A stretch of 64,000 nucleotides of DNA from Aquanectria penicillioides (lineage: Eukaryota; Ascomycota; Sordariomycetes; Hypocreales; Nectriaceae), in contig PYIU01000008.1 of the NCBI GenBank assembly GCA_003415625.1, positions 1,550,001 through 1,614,000 on the forward strand, read 5' to 3'. The notes under the pieces were generated by a model that did no database searches, was not told the origin of the DNA, and worked only from the letters and a program-made list of their open reading frames with translations. The position numbers and the translations under genes were made by a program. Below, in pieces: positions 33,804 to 44,800 of this stretch; position 1 is the first letter of the stretch, and every line of letters begins with the position of its first letter.

Positions 33804-34950
33804 TCTTCCAGCCTCTTATTTCTGCTGTCCTCGTCCTTCTGCTCGTCATGCTTCTCCCCCACCGCTTCGCTCGCCCGGGACCCCCAAAATGAGCAAGGCC
33901 GTTTCTCCAATCTGCCACATCACTCGCCCAACCAGAAGTGCGCCCACCTCTTCGCCAAGTGCTTCTTCCAAGGCATAGAGGCCAGCGGCATCCCTGACCT
34001 CGCCTGTCTTCCAAGACTCCCAAACCGTTTCACCAAACATGGCCCCAAAGAATATGAAAAGAAAATGAACCACAAACTTTCCCAAGCTTTTTTCCACCCT
34101 GTCTAAACGACAGGGGGGTGTGTTATTCCATTAAGTACATGCATTTCTCTCCTGCCAGCTTTCCCAAGTCTATAGATTTTCATAACGCGAGCAACAAAAG
34201 AGATCGTAGAACGTGTGTAGTTAACCGAACCAAGAAAAAAAAGCAAACAAAACAAAGGCTATTTTGAAATACTAGAAATGAAAAGGAGAAACAGGGGGGA
34301 GCAATCCGTAAGGGCTCTAAAAAGTGAGGGGATACAGTAGAAATCAAAGAGTGTAAGGAGGCCGGTGTCGAGCAAACGAAGGATAACGACAACGGCCTGC
34401 AAATAGAGTAATCGAATAAGATGGTACAAAGTAAGGTAATAAGACGAAGAAAAGTTGAGTCGTTTCAAATGTGATGAGCTGTTCTAGATCCGTATCATCC
34501 GCATACCCCGGTGTCGTGCATTTTTCTCTGAAAGGGGGGGTGTATTATAGGTAGGTTAATGGTCGTGATGTGGTCTTGTCCGCACTCGAACGCTAGCAAC
34601 GTTGCCTCATGATGGCCACAAGACAGAGGCGGGAAATTGTCCAAGAAGAAGTTTGATGACTTCTTGTCAACCGGAATTGCTTTGGCAAGGTATTGAGGAT
34701 GGATCCTAGTGTCTTGTAGTAATAGTACTGGGCCTTGAGTAGTTGCGATGGATACTGCCACGTCGAGGTCGCCTCATTTTGCGCATTTGTCGTGTTTCCA
34801 CTCGAGACAGCACTACCTATCTGCGAGTTGGCTTCAGGCATATGAAGAACGCGTCCATGTCGATCGTGCTATAGGAGCCTTGCTAAGACAAGTTCCCAGC
34901 CACCTCGATATTCGTACGTTGCCAGGAGTGCGTTCCGTTTCCCATCGTCA

Positions 34951-36391
34951 TCACTGTAGTTGCTGTGAATATACCACGTCCCCGGAGTCAGCTGCTGAGA
35001 CAGCAACTGGGGACATGGATTGTGAAAGTCCCGTAGGATCTCCTCCTACGAGCTGCTCAGCCCGTTCCCGGCATGCTGCAGGGGTAAATCCGGTGCCGAC
35101 TTTATTTGCCACAATCCGCCATTTTTCGTTTTCGTAGTCTTGGAGCGCGTTGCGTAATTTCTGGTCCTACACAAGAAATGTTAGTCAACCTGCTCGTCAA
35201 GTTGTTCGGAACGATGGTGACGACGAAGAGAAGTAGAACTCAAGAACCGCTGGGTTTTGTAGGGATTGAGACAGGTTCGAAGGATCCAAAGAGAAATCCG
35301 GGGTGTAAAAGGTGTAGACTTACCGTCTCTTCAGTCCAATGCGTTGTCTTGGCTTTTAGTTTAGTGCAGTACCGCACTTGCAATGTTCCTGAAGACCGTC
35401 CCGGGAAGAAATCTGCAATCTGCTTCCATGTCAAGTTCTTGTTTTCCTTCAGCTCGATTAATAGCTGGTCGTCCTCTGGCGTGAACTTCAACTTGGGTCC
35501 TCGTGGTCGAGGTGCCGGAGAGGGCATGCCAACTTGACCCACCACGCTCGGTGCGCCTCCACCTCCATCGTCCCGGCGCATCATTTTTGACGGTGGTCCG
35601 GAATCTGGAAGGTGATGGTGGTGGTGAGTCGGGGGCGCTTGAGGCTGGTTCGCCGCAGCTGCGGCGGCTTGGGCATAGGCCGCCCCCAGAGGAGTCTGTT
35701 GCATGCTCTGTAAGTCGGCATGGTCCAGGTCAGACAGTCCTGCAACAGACAGGTCGAGGTCGCTCGGCCTTGGGCGCTTGGTGCTGGTCCCGTGGTGCCG
35801 CGGGTGAGTCGCTTGAGTTGGAGTCGACAAGGCCTGATACATGGGCGCGACGACCTGTCCGGGAGTACCAAAGTGCGCCGGGCCCATTCGGTGATGTCCC
35901 AGCTGAGACGGGTCCATCACCATCTGAGGGGTTGGGTGTTGGTGGTGCTGGGCCATGGCTGGGTGCTGAGCGTGCGGGTTGCCTTGGTGCGGATCGGGAG
36001 CCTCATGAAGCCCAGCGGCCGGGGCTCCCGGATGATGGATCGAGGACCGGTGCTGCTGATGACGGGAGCGTTGATGTGCGGGCGAGTCATATGCGTGCTG
36101 ATGTTGGCTCTGCTCGCCCGGATGGGAATCCTGGCCAGAGTAGTCCACATTGTAGTCCCCTACTCGATATGTGCCCGCCAGCGTGCCTCCGAAACATGGG
36201 TTCCGCCAGAGCGAACCGCTCTGGACGGTCGCCGGGCTCTGGATGGAAAGAATTTGATGAGATGGAGCCCTTTCGGGCTGCGACGCGGAGGGAAGGGACT
36301 GGTTTTGCTGAGAGGAAGACGTTGCGGCAACTTGCGGGGTCGCGTGCGCCGGCCTAGGCGTCTCGACTTGTCCCCGTGGTTGTCCGTCAAG
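34951..36391 (-). CDS. Two-repeat MYB/SANT DNA-binding protein (N terminus unresolved)
   Basis: Probable nuclear transcription factor. Last exon 34951-35166, intron 35167-35323 (GTAAGT...GTGTAG), preceding exon from 35324 to at least 36391. Repeat 1: KFTPEDDQLLIELKENKN...LTWKQIADFFPGRSSG; repeat 2 spans the splice: HWTEETDQKLRNALQDYE...WRIVANKVG. The long N-terminal region is disordered, rich in His, Gln, Pro (HQQHRSSIHHPG, a His run at THHHHHLP) and Ala. No ATG is in frame before an in-frame TAG at about 36392-36394, which also ends in a possible acceptor (TTATAG). Either a short upstream coding exon is spliced here, or a one-base undercall joins it to the frame of MCPPARQLISQLTY (ATG near 36436). 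Paralogue identity unknown. Confidence 0.8.
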
Positions 36392-37754
36392 CTATAAGTC
36401 AACTGCGATATTAGCTGCCGAGCAGGCGGGCACATGTGTCGTCCGAGTCGGGATGATTGGTACGGCCAAGAAGCTTTCCCGCTTCCGTCACTGGATGAGA
36501 CTGTAGCGGCTCGTTGTGGAGGGTTGAGAAAGGTTGCGCAGTGGGGGAAAGTGGAAGTTCCCTGGCTCGAGTTGGAATTATCGTCGTCGATTATGGGCGA
36601 GTCGAAACGAGTGTGTTTGACGTGTGTATGATCGAAACCAGGGTTGTAAGGCTGAACATACAAAGGAAGACTGTGATTATATAAGGGAAAAATGCGAGTC
36701 GAGAAGAGTCGAGAAAAACAATTATTGTAAAGGAGCGAGTCACGGTGAAGGTGGTATCTTTGTATGAGTCCCTCCACTTCGTAGGGCAGATGGACGTCCG
36801 GAAAGTTCACCCCTCAAGATCTCTCTAGCTCCCGGCCCAGGGTCCTATTTAAGACTTAAGTGCTAGGAACGAAGAAGAAGGGCTTACCGGGGTAAGGACG
36901 CATTACATCGTCTGATGATCGAGTGCCAGAACAGGGTCACAAAGAGGGTGGATCTACTGCTGCCGCTCTTTCATGCTTGCAGGCTAAAGACCATCAAGAT
37001 TCGCCTTGCCCTGCGAGAGGTACTCCGTACCCCGTCTTGTGCTAGGCTGCGGAGACTGGCTGCCAACCTTGGCCAGGGAGGGGGGGGTCAATTAATTAGA
37101 GAATCTTATGCCATGGTCAAGGCCTCCTTGGGGGTGCCGGATATACATAGAAACAAGACACACCCCTCCCCGGATGCCAGGTTTTTTGGTGCCCACCCTC
37201 TAAGAGCCATATGCCCTACCAGGGAGGGAGGGTAGCACCCTCAATGCACGGCTATCCTGTCAAGACGGCAATTTGCTGCTGCGGAATCCCTGCGCACCAA
37301 GCAATTGAGGAGGTGATTGTCTCGAAGCAGACATGGAAGCACGCGGAACGTCACCGCCTATTGGGGAGCAGAGAGGGTGAAACGCGCCTCGCTCCAAGCG
37401 TTGCTGGGCTAGGTTAGGTCGGACTGAGCTGGCGGCGGACAACAAAAAGCAGCATGACAACGGCAGCCAGCACCCTTTCCACGAGTTTCTTGGGTCGAAA
37501 GAGGACCCCCCAAGGCCAAGGACTAGATGCCGGGCTAATTGCGTGGCAGGGAGAGAAGGAGGGAAAAAATGTTCTGCTCTTGCAGGACAGGGAATATGCC
37601 ACCAAAGTCGATGGGGGACAGGGGGTGGTATAATGCGAACAGGGTCTGCTATAATATTAGATGGCACGCCAGGAATCACAGACGCCAACTAGGCTAGATC
37701 GTGAACAAAGGTATCTCCACCAGCCAGGGAATGCCACTCGACGAGGTCCGGTCG

Positions 37755-37775
37755 AAAAAAAAAAAAAAAAAAAAA
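37755..37775. repeat. A21 homopolymer
   Basis: Twenty-one A residues within GC-rich non-coding sequence. Confidence 0.85.
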
Positions 37776-39236
37776 GGAAATTCCATGCTCGAGAAAGAGG
37801 ACGACAGGAACCGGGGAGCCGGCATGGATCCAGATTGGTATAAGGGGGCACGCACGTCATGATGGCACTTACTATCCGGATCGACACCTCAGCCAACTGT
37901 GGCTGGAGCTGTCGTGGCCCCCACCAACGACGAATTGGGCAGTCCAGGACGCCCAAGGAACAGTCTTCGAGCTCCGGACAGGGCCCGGCCGGAGATGGGG
38001 ACAAACGAGTTCTGCAAACCGAGCATCCGGAGCCGAGTAAAGGGGGTTGAGGGGCTGTGGTTTGCGGAAACCCACTATGGCGGAAGAAAAGACTCCGAGA
38101 TGAGGTCGATAACGTTGCCCTGGCCAAGACCCTGAGCTGAGTTGAGCCTGGGCTGGTGAAGACGGCCGTTGAGCCACACACGCACACTCTCGCACTCGCC
38201 GGACAGGCACGCGAGGTGCGCCGCGAAAAGCCCCCGGGAGGAACCAAGATCTTGGGAACTTAGCTCATCTCGTAGGTGCTCTAAGAGGCATTTCGCATTT
38301 TGGTCGGTCGATCTGCTGTCAATCCGGCACGGTGACAGGTAAAATCAGTGGGACACGGACCATTGAAGGATGATCAACGGCTGCTGCTTGGGGACAGCCC
38401 TAGACGCATTCGGGGACTCCAAAATTGCACACGTCAATGCTTAATGCCCCTCGGGGCCACTCCCCCGCGGATACGCAGTGGGTGTCGCCAGGGCACCAGT
38501 CAGCTATCTGGCAGGACGCGCAGTGGACGCGGAAGAGGGCGTGTCGATCAAGGGGGGGAGCTGCATAATGTGCACCAAGGGGGCCAGAGTCTGACGTCTC
38601 CAAGCCGGGCTAGAAAACAGAGGACGCCGTCAACCAGAGCTCAATGCAGACTTCGAGACCTAGTCAGCATCATGGCATCGAGGGGGATCCGATCCAGGGC
38701 CCCGGCACAGGAGTCGGGAGGCTTTTCTAGAAGCCCCCTTCTAGCGCGTCCAGGGCAGACCCAACTAGTGCGGCGACCCTAGCTTGGGAGTGGAGAGGGC
38801 GAGGGATCATGGTAATTGATGTCATTGCGATTGGGGATGGGCGTGGGCGGACGGTCGGTCTTGGAGCAAGATTCGGGCAGGTTGAGCGATGACGGGTGGG
38901 TCGAGAGAGTGTGTGTTGACGTTTGTCTGTTGAAGATAGGAGGAAGAATTACGTGGTGAGGAGCGGGAGAAAAGGAGGCGTGTGAGAGAATGGAGTCGAT
39001 GCCTTACCAGGGTTGGTGGGCAACGGGGGATGGAAAGGAGATGGAAAACGGGAAGGAAGAGATGACAGTGTCAGTCTTTAGAAGGGAAGGAAGTCAGGAA
39101 GTCCACGACAGGAAAATGGGAAGGAAAAAAAACAAAGAAGAGGAAGGCAGACGCATGTAGGATACGAGAAGCGAGACAGCAGAAAGTGGATTCGAGCATC
39201 CAACACAGCCAGACTACAGACGGACACGAACAGAAC

Positions 39237-39268
39237 AAACAAACAAACAAACAAACAAACAAACAAAC
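39237..39268. repeat. (AAAC)8 microsatellite
   Basis: Eight perfect tetranucleotide units. Confidence 0.9.
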
Positions 39269-39288
39269 AGTAACTGCATGCATTTCGT

Positions 39289-39319
<31 letters not shown>
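39289..39319. repeat. (ACG)10 microsatellite
   Basis: Ten ACG units, 20 bp from the (AAAC)8 tract. In one plus-strand frame it would encode poly-Asp, but no gene is supported. Confidence 0.9.
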
Positions 39320-39969
39320 ACGATATCAGCCCGAAAAAAAACTTAATCCCAAACCAACGTCACCATCTACCGCAGGAAACAAACGGGCGAAACCCTTAAC
39401 CAAGGCCAATTAAGAGTCGTATTCTCATCTCGATACCTTACCCATCTCCATATCTATCTCACTCTGCCCCGTCTCCCGCTGTGCGGTCAAGAAGGATGAA
39501 CGATACGACGGCCCGACGATCCCGACGAACCTCTGTGTCGTGCATCCGTCCATCTTCAGCTGGCCGCATTATGATGACCACATCCGCCATGATCCCATCG
39601 TTCTGCTTATCCGCAGCGCCATTGCAGCGCAGCCGCATTTGCAGCCGCATCACACCCGCATTCGCGTCGCTCCGCATTGCCCGTGCAATCCAATCCACAA
39701 GCACCAACGGTTCACGGTCGACGCAGTTCGGCCCAGGCCAGACCCACGGCCACGGCCATGACCACGACCAGTAAACACTTCCAACCGAGAACTCCAGCTT
39801 CTCAAGCCACGATCACGCCGCACGTATGCAGCGTGGTCCCGTGCAGGAATAATCGTCATGCCGAAAAAAAGTTAAATCATGACCAACTGCCACCCGCCAA
39901 ACTAGGAACTACCTAGTTTAATGAGCGAAAACGCCATCCCTCTCCCATGATCCATCGACTGTTGTCCCC

Positions 39970-40015
39970 GGGCCATGGATGGGCCATGGGCCATGGATGG
40001 GCCATGGGCCATGGA
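39970..40015. repeat. 18-bp tandem repeat built of CCATGG palindromes
   Basis: Unit GGGCCATGGATGGGCCAT occurs twice exactly (39970-39987, 39988-40005) plus ten bases of a third copy; a G12 run follows at 40016-40027. Confidence 0.9.
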
Positions 40016-40280
40016 GGGGGGGGGGGGCAGGATCGGCAAGATGCCGACGTGACCGGCGAGCGGGATGGGCGTGGGATCGGCCTTCCCCTAAATGGCGCCC
40101 ATTTCAACGGCTTGCGGGACACTCGTACCACCGCTTGCGCAGGTACGGATGCTGTGCTGACCAGAGCGCGCAGCAAACTATCGATTGGGTGCGGGCCCCC
40201 TTGCGCCGGCTAGAGAGCCAAGAGTCCAGAGCCTGGAGCCTTGTCAAGCTTACCTACCCAACTACCTGTCCGTTCGTACA

Positions 40281-40303
40281 TACGTATGTATGTATGTATG
40301 TAC
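40281..40303. repeat. (GTAT) microsatellite
   Basis: Short GTAT/TATG repeat within a stretch of TACGTA and ACCTACCTA words extending from about 40250 to 40400. Confidence 0.8.
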
Positions 40304-41801
40304 GGAGTATGTACTAGTTATCTAACTACCTACCTTAGCTACCTTACTTGGCTAGGTGCTACATACGTACTAGAGGCACGTATGTGTATGTACCATGGTA
40401 CTGTAGCCACCACCCTCGCAGGGCAGGGCAGGGCAGGGTTGATACGAATAGCAACAAACAGTGGAGTTGAGTGGAGGAGAGAGCCTGGAGGTGGCCTGGA
40501 GGTGGCCTGGAGGAGGGTAGCGGATCGACGTCAGCAGAAAATCGACAGCGGTCTATACGAACCTCGAGGGTCCAGCTACGGGGTGCAATGACGGTATCAA
40601 TGGAACCTCAGTCCATCGCCACCTCGTAGCCTCCCTTACAGCCTGCCATCCATCGCACCCAAGATGTCAAAAAGAGACCTTAGATCTACGGGGTACCCAT
40701 CCCATCCCATCCATCCATAACATCTTCACCACCAACTCATCTGCCCTCCGGCCGAATTGCCTCGCTAGAGTTCCTTTGCAATGCCGCCCGTCCCCTCTCC
40801 GGCTCCGAGCCCAAGCCCGGGCCAACGCGCTGCCTCAACACACGCTGTCCTGGGCGCTCGCTTCTCACTCTCGCACATGCGCGCCTATGCATGAACGCAT
40901 AAACACCAATTTCAGTCCCCCACACGACCAGCTCACGGCGCGGTTCCACGCCCACGCCCTCGGTGAAGCCGCTCCCCAGCATCATCCCAGCCTGGCCCAG
41001 CTTGTTCCCCTACTGTTCCTTGGTCCCAGCAAGTCGGTCGCCAGCCTGGCCGCTGACTTGGGTCACCCATGCATCCCTTCCACCTTTCGGGCGACGTCTT
41101 CTTCGCAAGCTTCTTTTCGGCTTCTCTCCCGCGCGTCATTCAATTAATCACTACCGAATCCGGAAGCCCGACCGTCCACTAATTCCAACGTCATGACCAT
41201 GATTAACACGATTTTTGGGCCCGGGTTCGTGATGAGCAATAATTCGTTTTTTTTTTCTCTCCACGGATAGTGGGGGGACAGTTATCGATTTTTGCTCCAA
41301 TTGCTGAGTATATTCCTTTTGTTTTTCCTAATTTTACAAAGTCAACTTGCATACCTGGCTTATCAATTACAACAGTTGCCCCCAGCTTCCGAGCTACGTC
41401 TACAACAAAAGGAATAACGCCTCCCCCGCATGAACGCACACCCACAACCTCCGACGCTTCGCTTCCGGGTTCTGACACCTCCGACAAGCTACGCCTCAAC
41501 CTCACCCCTGTGAAGCGGCTGGCAGCTTGTCAGACCTGTCACATCCCGACGCCAGTCCAGATCGAATTGCCGCAGCTTCAATTTTTGGTCTGATGCATCG
41601 TCTTCTCCGTCCCCTCCTGTCTGTGCTTTTCGCATGATCGTGATCCATCCCATGTCCGCCTCAGTCTCGTGCCCAACCTCGTCAATTGCCCTTTTGTTCG
41701 GCCCAATTCCTCCCTTGCTGATACCATACTCACGCACATGCTCATGCTCATGCTCGCGCTCGCACCTATGCACATCATCTCGCGTCCATCTCCGACGCCA
41801 T

Positions 41802-44800
41802 TTAGGCAAAGTTGTCCGACCGATCCACCCAGATATCTTCCAACTCAGCAAAGCTGTGGAAATGGACCGGGCGATGCTGGTCGCTGTAGAATGGTAGCGG
41901 TGTGTCAAGCTTGACATGCACTGGTTTCTTCTCCATGCCTGCAAAGGCGCTGCCCATGAAACTGTAGTTCCACCTGCCATCGTCGGGAACCAAGAAAAAT
42001 CCCCTGAATCTTGGGCTCAGCAGAAGTTTGCGCTTCTCACCCATGGTTGTCGTAAACCCTTGGGGCTGGTCGCTTTGCATGTCCCTGTTTTCGGCCCCCC
42101 ACTTGTATCCGGCGGGAGTAAGACCCCAAGCTGACAACGACACACTGCCGGGGGTAAAGGAAACAGAAACTGTAACGGTGTTTGTCTTGTCCCACTCGGG
42201 GTGGGCGTCGAGAAGTTTCGAGTGCTCTGTCACATCCGTGGCTGACATGTACGGAAGCTCATTGCCCGACATGGTGTGGATTACGCCAAGCGGCTCCATG
42301 CCCTCAAGGAACTCGCTCTGCGGGAGCTGCTGCGGGAGCTGGACGTTGCGCAGGCCGCCAATTTGAGGAATCATGACAATGCACTTGACTTCCTTGACTT
42401 GGTCATTGTCAGGGGCTGACGAACCGTAGAGGTACCCGGCGACCTGCACCCTGAGGTCCGCAATCGTAATGAAACGCTTAAGGATGTTGTTTGGCATGAC
42501 GTACGTAATGTCGTCAAGGTCGTTATCGACAGAAGACACGTAAATGTTCTTGGCCCTGGTCCGGAGGTTGGAGGTAGCAATGGCACGAGTTCGCCACTCG
42601 GTCTTGGAGGCAAACGTCTGCTGCTCAAACTGCGACGTGGTCGTGACAATGATTTCCTCGCCGTGGACGTTCTGGGTCTTGGTGGTCACCGCAGTCAACT
42701 GCTGCTGCTCCTCCTGCTGCTTCTCAATCTCGGCAGCCTGTTGTCGTTGCATAGACGGCGCGGAGATTTCCATACCCAGGATAATGTCTCGAACTTCACT
42801 GCTTGTCAGGGAAGAGACATTGACGTTGTTCTTCTTTCCGTAATCGTTCAGGATGAGATCGCGCAGTGAGGTTTCAACCTTGATCCAATCTTCATCCGAC
42901 AGCGACGGCCAAATGTGATGGTCGTGGGTAATGACCGTCTTGTCGGGTCGGAGGATCAACTTGGTCTTGTCAGGGTTAACGTGGAGGGCACGGAGGATCA
43001 AAATGAGACGAGAGAAGGCAGTATAGGACGAGATGCTCTTGAGCCACTCATCGTAGAGGTTGAAGAGCACCATCTGCGGCTCAGTAGCACGCAAGATCAT
43101 GTCTCCCAGCTTCTCAACCTTCATAGCAGCCTGGAAGGGAAGTTGCAACTCGGAGGCTCGAATGGAGATGTTGGGGAAATCGAGCAGATGAACCTCGAGA
43201 GGATCCAAAAGACCCTTTCGCGTCACGATAAGCTGCTTCGGCTGTTCTTCCACAGGCAGCGAGCGGATCAAGGCGGCGACTTCTTCTGCAGTCTTCCATT
43301 TCGCAAGCTGGCCAAGACGCTTCTGTCCAGCCCAGACACTGGTGTGGATGATCTTCAAGAAGAGTTGACCAGTGCGAGGGTTGAAAATGAAGATGGCACC
43401 GTTGATGGGCTTGGTGGTCAAGTTACCTTCGAACGTCTTGTGGATAGTGACACGGTAGACGTTAGTGTCATCAATGAACAGCTGAGTCTGGTTGCTGAAG
43501 AGCTCCGAGTAGTTCTGGGAGTTCAGGAACTCCTGGTTGCTCTCAGAGGCATAGAGCTGCAGACCCTTTCGAATACGCTCACGCAAGACATACAGAGCCG
43601 GGTTGGCCTTCATAATCTTGGCCATGGCTTGCTGAACCAGGACCTTCAATCCTGGGAAGTACATTCCGTACGCCGAGTAGAGGTTGTAGGCAAGATCGAT
43701 ACCAATCATGAGACCAGTAGCAGAGGGGTAAATACTGGCGCTGTCGGTGGTGTAGTCGAGGTACTTGGCACGGGTGTATCGTTCAATATCGTGAGAGTCG
43801 TAATCCCCGTATCGCAGTTGCACATCAATCCAGAACTTGTTGGTGGTTGTGGGTTCGATGACATCCTTGGTATCATACAGAAGCGATGGCCGAGTGACAT
43901 TCCACTTGTGACTAGCAAAGAGCAGGATATCGGCGCAAGAGCTGTTCATCTTGTAAGACTTTCGAGGGTGGATTGTTTCCTTCTGCACGGTCTCGATTCC
44001 CAGAGACTCGAGTTCTTGGTCGAAGACCTGACAGAGATCCATGACAACAGACTCATGGATTTTTTGCCACAAGTGAGCTCGGAAGATTTGGATCAATGAA
44101 ATTTTCAAAGTAGGGATCTTTCCATGCAAGAAAATACCAGTAAGATCCAGTTGGACCTGGAAACCGACGTAAACGTTGGCGCGGTTGATGGTGGGTGACC
44201 ACCACAAAGTGAAGCGACGGTTTGGAATTTGGTTCAAACCAGATCTTTGAGCATTCGTCAACTTCTTGAACTTCATAGACTCTTCAAAACCGCTATTGTG
44301 AAGCACGAGGTAATCATGTCGTAGATAGAGTTGGTCGCCATCCACTCGGAAACCAGACCATCCAGTAGCCTTCGATTCGAGCATGATGCTTTTGACGACA
44401 AAGCTATGGGTTTGAGGAATGAAGAGCGAAACAGCCTTCTTGCGAGCCAAAAGGCATGGTATCTCGCTTAAGTTGCCAGAGATCTGGGCAACAAGCTGAG
44501 GGTATTGCTTGGTACTAGTCGGATCCCGCATCATGCGCTGCTTAGTCCAGACACCAAAGCCGAGCGAGCGAGCAAGAGCAACAGTATCCCAGAAGAGAGT
44601 TGAATGCGAGTGCTCGCATTGGCTGAAGCCAAACATGTTTTCGGGATAGATGTACCAGCCGTCGGTATCAAGCAAACCTGCGAGGACTGCGAGACGGACA
44701 GGTCGCGAGTTTCTCATGAACACAGGGGGGATACACTTCCGGTCAGCTTCGGGGCTAGCCGATTCAACAAGCACACCAAGGTCGCGAATAGTCAGGAGCA

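Larger units (their letters stand above)
31513..34950. other. 3.4-kb GC-rich stretch without a recognisable gene
   Basis: Lies between the ends of two genes. Contains a C18 run, a C23 run and a (ACCGC) repeat. The longest open frames (e.g. 33036-33635 +, 33664-34023 -) are low-complexity and have no domain I know. A hydrophobic 83-codon minus-strand frame at 33846-34097 (MEKSLGKFVVHFLFIFFGAMF...) looks the most protein-like, but I cannot support it. Confidence 0.4.
36392..41801. other. 5.4-kb gene-poor stretch upstream of the MYB gene and downstream of PRP8
   Basis: Holds the MYB promoter/leader and the PRP8 3' flank. Contains many microsatellites (A21, AAAC, ACG, an 18-bp CCATGG-bearing repeat, GTAT). 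A less GC-rich patch at about 41205-41440 has a minus-strand frame unlike its surroundings. I find no gene with a recognisable product, tRNA or rRNA. Confidence 0.4.

Noticed and set aside
33846..34097. 83-codon hydrophobic minus-strand frame
   Set aside because: Looks like a small membrane protein but I recognise no family; part of it is the reverse of a Pro/Ser-rich frame, so it may be an artefact.
41193..41206. ATGACCATGATTA, the start of lacZ-alpha, suggesting vector sequence
   Set aside because: Only 13 bases match and the following bases do not continue as lacZ or a polylinker; taken as coincidence.
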